Positions 54,610 to 64,000 of a stretch of 64,000 bases of DNA are shown here, piece after piece. The stretch is from Neospora caninum Liverpool (Eukaryota; Apicomplexa; Conoidasida; Eucoccidiorida; Sarcocystidae), in NCBI RefSeq assembly GCF_000208865.1, contig NC_018387.1, forward strand, positions 1,655,120-1,719,119, written 5' to 3'. The position numbers and the translations under genes were made by a program. Within the stretch, counting starts at the first letter, position 1, and each line of letters begins with the position of its first letter. Under the pieces are notes generated by a model. That model was not told the origin of the DNA and did no database searches. It saw nothing but the letters and a program-made list of their open reading frames with translations.

Positions 54610-56217
54610 AATGCCGGTTAGCGTGGAGATAAATACCAGATTTTTTCGTGAGCGTCAACCCTGCCTCGGCTTTCACGCAGACGCCATCCAGTATATGTCC
54701 ATCTTCCAGGTGGATGCAAAGCCGGTATTCAATCTTTTGAGCAGCTACAACGAACAGGGCGATCTGTAATGCCGTATATGTATACATGCAGGCGTCCATA
54801 CGTGAGCATGCACGCACGTAGTCATATGTACATCTATTTGTGTTAGTTCTACGTGTATTACCGTCATTTGTCGCGCCGTCTTGGGGGTGTGCATTCAGAG
54901 AGACTCGCGCAGAGTCCTTTTTCTGACATTTGTCGGTCTTGAATTCCGACAAGGGTTTTCTACTCCCTTCCCCCCCGCCCAAGTCGCGGAGAATGGCATA
55001 TTCAACAGCCCCCTTTGTCTCTTGTTTGTTCTTTTCTGCTTCCCGTGTCGTCTCTCACGCCGTGCGAGACGTCCGTGCTGCACAGGGGACGCGTTCCCCT
55101 GTGCCTCGGATGATGTTGGATATGCGTGGGAGTGATTCCGTCACTGACAAAAAAACGCAGGACGCGTCTGTGTGGTTCTCGCGGGGCCGCAGAGGACGTG
55201 TTTTCTGTTCACGATTTGTTGCAATCAAGTATCACAGTCAAGGACGTGCGATTGTTGATTTTTCTCGTTAAAAAATGAAGAAGGGCGTCGACGTCCCTCT
55301 TATTTTTGCTCGATTTGGCACGTGTAGAGAGAGACTGGCAACACGCCTGAATCCAGTATCGGCTGCTGAACTAAATTGCATCTGTTTTGCTGGAACAGTA
55401 CGCGGCGGTATCGTTTGCTTCCGCCAGCTTGTGACAGTGCCTCACGAGGTTCTTATCCCTCGGAGGGACTGAGGTCTTGAGTCATTTGTGTTTCGCGTTT
55501 CAGCTGAAACTCCAGAGTAGCAAGCAACAGACCAATCGAGAGCTCGATGTCCTTCCAGCTGCGCACTGGGCGTGACGCAGCCTGTCGGAATCGTGCTCTT
55601 TCGGTTCGGTCGATCCATGAATAGTCAACTCTAATTATTCCGTGCACTTTATTAGTACATTTGTATAGGTTTGTTACTAGGAATGCTGAGGGAAGGCTTG
55701 TAAGAACAGCAGCCTCTCGGCCAGCTTAATCGTTGCGCCTGTGGTGACGGGGGTATGCTTGAACATACGTGCACTCATTCATGCGTTTTTCAATCTTGTA
55801 TAGGTTTCTCGGCTTTTGTGCCGCACTGCATACCCTCGCGAAACGCCAACGTACCATCGTCCAGGAGCGTCCAAGTAATCTGGAAAATGTGGTTGGTAGT
55901 CAGAATTTATTTAAGGTACATGTACGGAAGAAGCGGAAGACTTTCCAAGGATGTTTGTCCCAACATCCGATAGCTAGTTTTGCTACGCCTTTCTCTCCCT
56001 AGCTTCTGGTTTCAATTTTGTGTGCATTCCGAGACAAGAAACCAGGCGTTTCTGCCTGTTCCTGGCGAACGCAGACTCTCTTCGCTTTCAGACTGCATGA
56101 GAGCTAGCGCCAATTTCCTTCTTTCTGAGGTGTTTTCGTTTACGAAGACGACGGGTTTCTGTGACAAAAGGTAGTGGCAGGAGCTCCGATAGGCCTCTCG
56201 ACACAAGCAATGAGAGC

Positions 56218-56249
<32 letters not shown>

Positions 56250-56877
56250 GGGAACNNNNNNNNNNNNNNNNNNNNNNNNNNNNNNNNNNNNNNNNNNNNN
56301 NNNNNNNNNNNNNNNNNNNNNNNNNNNNNNNNNNNNNNNNNNNNNNNNNNNNNNNTTTGGGGGGGGGGGGGGACGATCGACTGATTACTGGAGCAACGTG
56401 GCGGGGCACACACGCTCGTACGCTCAGGTCCTTCGATCGACTGGCCATTTTTTCGCATTCAAAAGACGGAACCGTTTCTTGTTTCCCGCCGACTTTATAC
56501 ATGTGCTTTGTTATTCAATAAATTCCTTTGCCCCAAATACGTTCAGCAAGAGGTTCAGGTTTTCGTGTTCTGAACAGTCATCGACGCAGTGTGTTCTAGT
56601 TCGAGTGTCCAATAAGCAAATCGCGGTTGTTTTTGATTTCCTCCTTTTCCACGTAACACAGAGAGGCGCATTTGTTTTCTAAGTTTTTCTTGGGCACAGC
56701 CATCAAAAATTCAGTAACACACTGCGCGGTAGTGTAGCGTGTTGTTATACGTTACGCGTGTTCTTGATCGGATAAGTATTCAGCGGTTCCGTCGCTTCCA
56801 ACAAGCGAACTGACAGAGCCAAACACACGTGGCCATAGTACTTTGTAGCTCCTATCTCTCGTTCATATAAAGAAGAA
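54610..56877. other. Intergenic region with assembly gap
   Basis: This stretch lies between two + strand genes and holds the 3' untranslated region of the membrane-protein gene, the gap at 56256-56355 and the promoter of the secreted Hsp20-like gene. No coding exon is supported on either side of the gap, but an exon inside the missing sequence cannot be excluded. Confidence 0.5.
56229..56369. other. Assembly gap flanked by poly-G tracts
   Basis: Exactly 100 N (56256-56355) replace unknown sequence, the conventional size for a gap of unknown length. A T run and a poly-G tract of about 24 bases precede it, and TTT plus a poly-G tract of about 14 bases follow it. Homopolymer G probably stopped sequencing or assembly. 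The two flanks look alike, so the gap may sit inside one long G tract. Confidence 0.95.
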
Positions 56878-58981
56878 ATGGCGATCTTTTCGTGCTCAAG
56901 AAAGACAGTTTTGATGACGGCGGTCGCCGTCGTCCTGCTGGCGGCAGTTGCGACTGCACAGGACACAGAACAGAGTTTCACCTCGGACACTCTGACCGCA
57001 AAAACTCAACCAGAGGAAAAGGTGACTGAAGCGAGAGGGCAGATGACTTCGGAAGCGACTGATGGTGGAAAGAAGAGCACATCGACTCCAAGTGATGAGG
57101 GACGGGGCACGAATGGAAACGTAAAGACATTTGAAGACACCGACCTGCAGCCCAAACAAGAAATGGTGAGATAACATGTATGTGCTAATTTTAGCATCCT
57201 CCTGTAAATGTTTTTCTTTCCAAGCGTATCTATCCGGCTACCGACGAAGCTATTTGGTAACCTAACCTCGTGTCACAGTATTTGTCCATACATCTTTGTG
57301 TCATCCACCCTCCCCCCCCCCCCCCCCCGAAGATGATGCCGCCTGTGGATATATTCTGTATGGATTATCTGTACACATACAGACAGTTCACTGACACGAA
57401 TTTACAGGCTTGACAAGCTGCTGAGTCTTCATCTCCGTCAGGCCATCCTTTTCGTGGTTTTCTTACTCCATCTACCTAGTTGTGTATGAAGCGAACTTCC
57501 TCGGGGAATCTCGAGTGCGTTAAGTCGGGTGCACGGGTGCTAGTCATACGTTTTCAAAACCGATCGTGGTTCGGTTCTGTTATTTCGTGCAGGTTTCTTT
57601 CACCGTCAACCTCCCTCTTAATTCTCTCAATGGGGCAGCAGCCGGCGATTTCCTCTTTGGAGATATGCTCTCGTCCTTCGGTTCTCTCTTCTCCAATCTC
57701 TTCTCTGTAGATGACTGGGACGAAGAAATGGACACCGACAGGTACCCTGTGTCTCCTTCAACTGAAGTTCAGACCGTCGGATCCTATGGTTTAGCACCGA
57801 CTTCACCGGCAAGTGGCATGGTTTCGACGTTTGGTGGCTCTTTCTCTTCTTTTGCAACCGCATTTGGGGATTCCACGTCTCACCCGTTTGCTTCCGCCGG
57901 CCACGAGGGGGGAGGCGAAAACGCGTTTCCGGGAGATGAAGCGTTTCTTCCCTTCCTCACTTCGGCCTACATTCTTCCAGGTGTGCAGACTCTTCTCGGC
58001 AGTTTGATGTCTCCTTTTCCTGACTCATTCTCCGCCAGCTTCGAATCTGGAGGCATCGACGCAGCGGGAGGAAATGGAGCGGGGAACTCGGGGAATAGAG
58101 AAAGTTTTGGTGTCTTCAATATCCTGTCGAGTCTGATCCAAGCTTCGCCAGAAAGCCTGGTTGGCCCGGAGATTGTGTCGCACATAACAGAGGAGAACTG
58201 TCTCTTCGAAGTCGACCTTCATTCGCTGCCGGAAACAGCCTCGATCACCGTAGGCGTTGAGGGCGACGCTGTTTTTGTTGAGTATTCCAACACCTTTTCG
58301 GGACCTAGCGACAACACGAAAGCAGATGACGTTACAGAGGAACCAGGTTCTGAACATACAGCTGGTCTCGGCAAAACTGACGAAAGTGACGAAACTGGGG
58401 AAAATAGTGCAGAGGGAGGCAACGCAGCACCGACCGAGGCCGCCGGTGATCCGGAAAAGGGAACGCACGTCAGAATGGAAAAGAAGAACCCCAGGCAAAA
58501 CTTGAGAGGCACGGGGGGTGCGACAGCCAATGTGTATTCGTATGAACGATTCGTCATTGATCCCGTATGCGACTACGAGAGTGCGGATGCAAAGGCAGCG
58601 AAGGTCGAAGATGACCGACTGCTTATCAAGTTCCCTCTCAAAAAGGCGAGAAAAGACCAGGCAAGCGAGAACAAAGACAGTGCGCTGAATAGCCAACCAG
58701 CGAGTGACAGGAAAAAGGACGAGAACCGTGAGAGTAGGAACACGGGAAACATGTCGGCTCAGCCTCACAGCTCGGAGACAGAAAAGGCGACTGGTGTGAC
58801 ACACACGGAAACGAAATCGGAGAAAAAGGAAGACAAAGAACACGCCAGAGAGGCGGAGCAAGTCCTCCAGAAGAACGAACAAAAGAGCGCACCGAAGCGC
58901 CTCGTGGAGAAGGTCTCGGCGCTGCAGTCAACCCAGCCGCGACGAAGAATCTTGCCTTTGGTGGCGGCAGAAGAATTTTAA
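56878..58981 (+). CDS. Secreted protein with divergent Hsp20/alpha-crystallin-like domain, 558 aa
   Basis: Exons 56878-57165 and 57593-58981, GT-AG, phase 0. The N-terminus is a signal peptide with hydrophobic core LMTAVAVVLLAAVATAQ, likely cleaved after ATA. Next come a Ser/Thr/Glu-rich segment and a Gly/Phe/Ser-rich region (GDFLFGDMLSSFGSLFSNLF). Residues about 292-325 (ENCLFEVDLHSLPETASITV) resemble the first strands of an alpha-crystallin domain. Residues about 408-450 (YSYERFVIDP, then AAKVEDDRLLIKFP) resemble its end, including the A-x3-(N/D)-G/R-x-L-x-I-x-x-P pattern. Between them is an acidic low-complexity insertion of about 80 residues. The tail is Lys/Glu-rich and probably helical. 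Small heat-shock proteins are holdase chaperones. A secreted one in a coccidian would act in the ER, a secretory organelle or the parasitophorous vacuole, which is inference. The domain call is from motif reading only. Confidence 0.8.
57312..57328. repeat. Poly-C tract in intron
   Basis: About 17 consecutive C lie in the intron of the Hsp20-like gene. Such tracts are prone to length change and sequencing error. Confidence 0.85.
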
Positions 58982-59185
58982 GAATCTGTCAAAATGCAAA
59001 CTGCAGGACTAGTCAGGGGATATCACTACAAAAGATCGAACTCCCGCTCGCTCCCTTTCTAAAGCCGCATTTGGAGCATCCCTCGCGGAGGCAGCTTCAC
59101 TATCTAAAACACGACCAGCTTGCAGGTTGAAAAAGACGTCCCCGAGTGTGTGGGTTCTCCGAAACGTTTTGGTTATTTCCTGACA

Positions 59186-59221
<36 letters not shown>

Positions 59222-60430
59222 GTGCAAAAGCACGTGGTATATCCAGGTGTATGTATCTCCAGTGATGTGTGTCGATATATGTTTCCTTTCGTATACAAAT
59301 ATTCATGTCGCTATCTAAATATGAATTGCCGGATGTCGATACAGAGATGAGTGTGTGTATATCGCTTAGAAACGAAAATGCCACTAGACCGGGGAAAGAA
59401 AGAGACGTTGCACTCAATTTGAATCGTGTGCTTTCAATGTGTGTGTCTCCCACGGTATTTTGAAACATCGGTGAGGCGGAGTCGTATCAGGTGAATGGAC
59501 GGAGATTTGATGTTTTGCATCAAGAGTGCCACATGAAGGTCTTTTTCTCGCCTATACGAAGATCGAGGCAGTGCGGGCACCCGTTTGATTCAACTAAAGA
59601 AGGCTGACTGACGACAGAGTGGTGGATACCTTGAGATCGTTCATGTGGAACGTGCAGGGGGTCTCACCGTTACACATCTGGGTTTCTTTGGTGTGGCTGT
59701 GGCAGCTCCAGCATCTCGACACATTCGCTTCTCTCGAGAATCACGCGTAGGAGATACGCCGCCAACGTCTCAACAAACCAGTCGGAGGGACAGCTGGAAT
59801 CCGTTGCGTTCCCATATTTACAGACACATTCTCTGCAAGATTTGATAGTCATGCCTCGGGCGGGAACCGTTCCGTAGCACTAGAAGTTACTTGCCATGCA
59901 TACTTATGCCGAAACTATTTTGAACACGTGCATGTGCTGTTTATTTAGAAACGGCCAGCGTCGGTTCGGGCTTCTGTCTTGTTCGAAAAAAACGAAATGC
60001 TAGGCAGCTGACGAAGCGCTTGAGGCGTAGGCCTTTGCTTTTCCCTGCTGCGCCTTGGGCCTTTCCTCGTCCGGCAAAGACACTAGACATTCGTTTTTCG
60101 ATCCCCAAGGACATTTCTCCTGTTGCAGCACTCCGCATGCAGAGCTCTATAGCCTCGCGTTTAGGCGGCCTCGAAGTCGCAAGGGGGACTGAACGACATA
60201 GCGCTCTCAGCCTTCGTGACTCGCAACAAGACGGATGCTCGTCATTGCATCGGCCTGTACTGCGGACTACAAAGTCGGGGGGACTCCCTGGAGTGAAATA
60301 GGGAATTGGGTTCATGTGCGAAGATGTGCACACGTCACGTTGCATGTTTGTCGTTATATTCGACGATCTTCTGTGTTCAAAAAATAACTGACCCTGCCCA
60401 TCCCACATTGCCAGGGGGTTCGCGTAGTCC
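58982..60430. other. Convergent intergenic region
   Basis: This holds the 3' ends of the Hsp20-like gene (+) and of TBCD (-). A long (TA)n tract lies at 59189-59217. A - strand open frame of 165 codons at 59941-60438 overlaps the TBCD stop but has no recognisable content. Confidence 0.55.
59189..59217. repeat. (TA)14 microsatellite
   Basis: An uninterrupted TA run lies in the convergent intergenic region downstream of the Hsp20-like gene. Confidence 0.9.
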
Positions 60431-63400
60431 TCAGTCACACCTGAGCAGGGAGAGCTCTCGTTTTTTCCTGGAGGGTATCGGTCGGTTTGGAAAGAGAGTA
60501 TTCCACTGCTTCTGAACGCTAAAGAGGACCACTAGCCTCTCGACGGGACAGTCGTCGTTTTCGCGCTCCGCTCCCGTCGGGGTGGGGTCAGAAGTTCCTG
60601 TATCCGTTCCTTTCTCTTCGACGCTGCTGCTTTCGGCCTGTCCAGAACTGAGATTGCTCGGACTGCATGCACGAGTGTCTACTTCGGTCACATTCACCTC
60701 CAGCCATGGTGTGACAGTGAGGAGCTCTGTCGCCTCGTCGAGTTGTGTCTCTGAGAGAACGAGTAACTGCTCCGAACTGGGCCTCGCAGTGTCTTGAGAC
60801 TCGGAGCCTGAGGATGAAGACGATTCGCGCACAAAGGTAGAAGCCTCAACTCCGCCGGGACAGTCCGGTTCTGGGGACAGAGAGAGAAGAAGAGAACTAT
60901 AGAGAGACTCAGCTGCCAGCAACCGAATCTTCGGAAACCTGCAAGAGAGGCAAAAAAGCACGCTCCTTACACAGACGCTTCACCTGCTTGTTCCTGCCCC
61001 TCTCCGCGTGGCGATTTTCTTCCGTGCGCTCCAGTGGTGACCCGCGAAATCTCAAAACACGCAAAAACCAGGAACAGAAAACGCCCCCTGTTTGCAGGAA
61101 GCGACCTCGAAATCAAAACGCTCCCCGACGTGCAAGATGAGTTGAGTCTAAGCAAGAGCCGACAGCACCGACCAAACCCCAAGACGGCTGGACCTTTTTC
61201 CTCGCAACAGACCGACACACACACACATGCAGGCACATATGCATGCTTATATGTGTACATACATCTCTACGGCCAGTATCGCACATCAACGCCTATGCCT
61301 GCATAAATATATATATATATATATATGCGTGATCCAGACTGTGGACTCTGGCTCTTACCGGTGGAGCAGAAATGTCAGGGCATGGCACAACGCGTCCCTT
61401 TTCTCTTTGAGAACGTTCGGCGCTTCTTCCCCTTCGGCGGCGCTCGTGTTCTGAGTCGTCGTCGCCCCAGCGAGAGCGACGAAAGCCTCGCAGCGACTCT
61501 TTACGAGTTGAAAAGACCGCAGCCAGGCGCCTTTCGCGAGCGGCCCTTTCGTCAAGATCTTTAAAACTCTCGATACTGCCACCACACATACGCAAAGAGA
61601 CGGAGGGAATGCGCAAAAAATGCAAATCGCAAAACCAGCAATCTCAAGAAACGCTCAAAGAACAAGCGGATCTCTCAGCCGCTGGTTTGTAGGTTAAACA
61701 CTCGAAACATCTGACTGCTGCGAGACCATGCGAAGAAGGAAAAGAAAAAGAAGCGAGCCCCAAAAGATGGACGCTTTCTTCTTCCCTCTGACATTCCGTC
61801 CGTTCGTCGAGCCTCCAGCAGATTCCGCTGGCCTCCAAACAACCGTGCGCCGAAGTTTTCACATGCAAGTTGCCGGGACCGAGACAGAGCCTCGGGGGTA
61901 TACACAAGCAGCAACAGAGAAGAGAGATGCACGCCCAGAATGGTGGCCTCGACTTAAAGACGCCGCTGGCATGCGTCCTGGGGACAGAGTCCTGCAAACG
62001 CGCTCCATCATCTCGCGGGTCGCTCTCGGTGCTCACACAACAGCAAGGATTCGAGGGAGGAGACACTGCTCAGCGCATCGCGGTGGCATACGCATGCCTG
62101 TCTACGCCGTTTTATGTGCTCCCACAGAGGAAGAGGGACGGCGCAAAAGCGCGTATACGCACATTTACAGTCAACAAAGTTTATTTATATAATGTTTACA
62201 TGTTTTTGCATGCACAGGAAGTCACGGAGCTCACCGTCATCTGGCGTGACAGTCTCATTGCTGAGAACGGTAGAAATGGTGCGGAGCGCCGCGAGGGTGA
62301 GTTTGTCGAGATATTCGCTGCCTCCCGTTTTCAGTTCCGCGGCGCACTGGGCCAGAACGTCGACAAGGGCGCGGGTTACCGTGGCATTCGGAGCGGTCCT
62401 TGCGTGTTGTGCGTCCTTTCCGGCCTCCTGGGTCTGCGTCACGAACTGCTGGTATAGCCTGGATCGGTCGGAAGTCGCCTCGATCTGTCCCGTCGCAGGC
62501 GCCTTCTCTGGACTTGCGGTCACGTGCTGTTTGGAGGAGGCACCGAGCCGCCTTAGCTCGACGAGGAAAGAGAGGAAGGCCTCAGCCGTCTTATCCGCCG
62601 TGCTGCCCATGGCAGCGCCGAGGCCCAGACACACGCCCTCGGCTGTTCGCCGTCGGTAGGGCGGGAGCAGAAGAAGAGGAAGAAGCCGGGGAAAGGTGAC
62701 CTCAGGCTTCGTGAAGAGAGGCAAACGCAGTAGAACCCCGGCTTTTCGCGTCTTGTGCAGAGTCGCGCAGCCGCCGTCCATCACGGAAAGCTCCAAGAGG
62801 AAGTCGAAGCTTTCGCTGGTGGTCGGAAACGCCTCATCGGCTTGCCCCGTTTCCTCACCCGTCCCTGGAGGAGAGCCCGCGCCGTGAAACGAAGCGTCGA
62901 TCCCGGAAGCAGGGCGCTCTGTGGGCGCGGTTCCGAGCGTGGCGAGATCCGACAGATTCAAACGCTGAAAAGGAAGCTCCGGCCTCGTTTCTTCGAACTC
63001 ACGTTTCTGGCGCAGCGCGACAGGCAGCAGACACTGCTGCAGGAGCGACACGTAGGGAGGAGACTGCGCGGGCTTGGGGGCGAGGGCGAGGAGACAGGGC
63101 GCCGGCGCGGCGTCGCAGCTTCCAGGGCTGCCGAGAACGTCAATAGGCAAGACGTCGGCGGGACCCAACTCGTAGGAGTAGTCGTGGAAGACGCGCCCCC
63201 AAATCCACTCAATCTACAGGCAATGCTCCATCGGTATGACCAAGGGGACACGCACACGCGTGGCGCGAGAGAGAACCCGACAGAAAAAAGCTTTATTTTC
63301 GTCCCAGCTGCAGGGCATAACTCCCCGACACTGCTATCTCGTGCACAGTCGCCAACACGAAGAGTGCTACCAGCCCTGGCAAAACATCGGGACGGCGCGT

Positions 63401-64000
63401 CGCGCCACTGAGTTGCACTTAGGGCACACTGCCTCTCGTGATCGGCGGAACGGTTCCTGTGGATCCCGTTCCTTGACGCACACCATGTTTTATTCGGTCG
63501 GCAACAAAAGCAAAACTAAATTCTACACTCTTCTGGGATTGGTTTCGTGTGTAGACCTGACCTGCATTTCACCCCTCACGTTGCTGTGTTTGTCGACGGA
63601 AAAACGCGAACGAAAAAGCGAGTGGTACGCGTGCTGGTAACGTGCGAGAACGCGTGAAAGTTCAAGATCCGGAACATGTACCTTTCCACGCTCACTGTTG
63701 CACCGCAAAAAGACTCTTTCGAATTCTTCTCCGCGCACAACCACGCGCCTCTCACGGTGTACCTACACGGAAGGGAAGGGCTCAGCGAGGCCCGGCTGAG
63801 GCGACCTTTCTCCAGCTCTGCGGAAGATACGCGTCGGACATGACTCTTTGCTCGAATGCCGGATTATCGGCATCTCGCTTATCCCGAAAGTGTCCCCTCT
63901 GCGCTTACTCGAAAGGGAGAGACTGCGAGCTCCGCGCGGCCCATCGCTCGCTTTTCGGTTCGGCGAAACAGCGGCGCAGTCATGTGGTAGAGCAGGAACG
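60431..64000 (-). CDS. TBCD: Tubulin-folding cofactor D, C-terminal part (5' end beyond window)
   Basis: Exons seen: about 64000-63909 (partial, weak), 63762-63682, 63213-62235, 61575-61359 and 60938-60431, GT-AG with matching phases. The last four encode about 594 C-terminal residues. Homology is clearest in FPRLLPLLLLPPYRRRTAEG (animal [20 protein letters not shown]), VSRVLKILTKGPLAKGAW, CHALTFLLHRFPKIRLLAAE (animal LCHRFPLIRKTTASQ) and ETQLDEATELLTVTPWLE. TBCD is a HEAT/armadillo protein that captures beta-tubulin and, with cofactors C and E, forms the alpha/beta-tubulin dimer. It acts in the cytosol, and with ARL2 in animals. Here the helical repeats are separated by long Ala/Pro/Ser-rich inserts, as often in coccidian proteins. 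The start of the gene lies right of the window. The stop at 60431 agrees with the family end, shortly after VQKQWNTLFP. Confidence 0.88.
61308..61326. repeat. (TA)n microsatellite in intron
   Basis: A TA run lies in the last TBCD intron, about 30 bases past the exon ending at 61359. Confidence 0.85.

Noticed and set aside
59941..60438. 165-codon - strand frame as an extra TBCD C-terminal exon
   Set aside because: The TBCD frame already stops at 60431 at the expected family length, and the extra frame shows no resemblance to it.
61870..62699. Several + strand open frames of 99-195 codons
   Set aside because: They lie opposite the large TBCD exon and its intron. Homology supports only the - strand.

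Overview
The window is nuclear DNA of a cyst-forming coccidian apicomplexan of the Toxoplasma/Neospora/Hammondia type. The evidence is near-50% GC, genes broken into many short exons with GT-AG introns, (TA)n microsatellites inside introns, frequent TGCATGC words, and a short telomere-type CCCTAAA run. The species cannot be fixed from the sequence alone. A 100-base run of N marks an assembly gap at 56256-56355. All gene models were built by hand from reading-frame continuity, splice-site phase and remembered protein families. No search was run.

Layout. 1-4405: no gene supported. 4406-9424 (+): five-exon, 1199-residue protein of unknown function. 11535-13023 (-): secreted, glutamate-rich coiled-coil protein, divergent from the next gene across 437 bases. 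13461-17273 (+): about 930-residue helical protein of unknown function. 17398-22749 (+): eleven-exon, 353-residue coiled-coil protein. 24458-28894 (-): RUVBL1 (pontin), a AAA+ ATPase, complete in seven exons. 31157-46597 (-): CFAP251/WDR66, a WD40 plus EF-hand-like protein of the axonemal calmodulin- and spoke-associated complex, in 26 exons. 46598-50565: a 4-kb divergent intergenic region with a dense hairpin cluster and a 47-bp triplicate repeat. 50566-54609 (+): single-pass membrane protein with a Cys/His motif. 54610-56877: intergenic, with the gap. 56878-58981 (+): secreted protein with a divergent, interrupted Hsp20/alpha-crystallin-like domain. 60431-64000 (-): C-terminal part of tubulin-folding cofactor D (TBCD), running off the right edge.

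The genes form no operon or pathway cluster. Two act on microtubule structures: CFAP251 belongs to motile axonemes, which coccidia build only in the male gamete, and TBCD assembles the alpha/beta-tubulin dimer. RUVBL1 serves chromatin remodelling and snoRNP/R2TP assembly. The rest are lineage-specific or unrecognised. I found no convincing new multi-gene system. The least explained items are the hairpin cluster, the secreted Hsp20-like protein and the two GC-AG introns.
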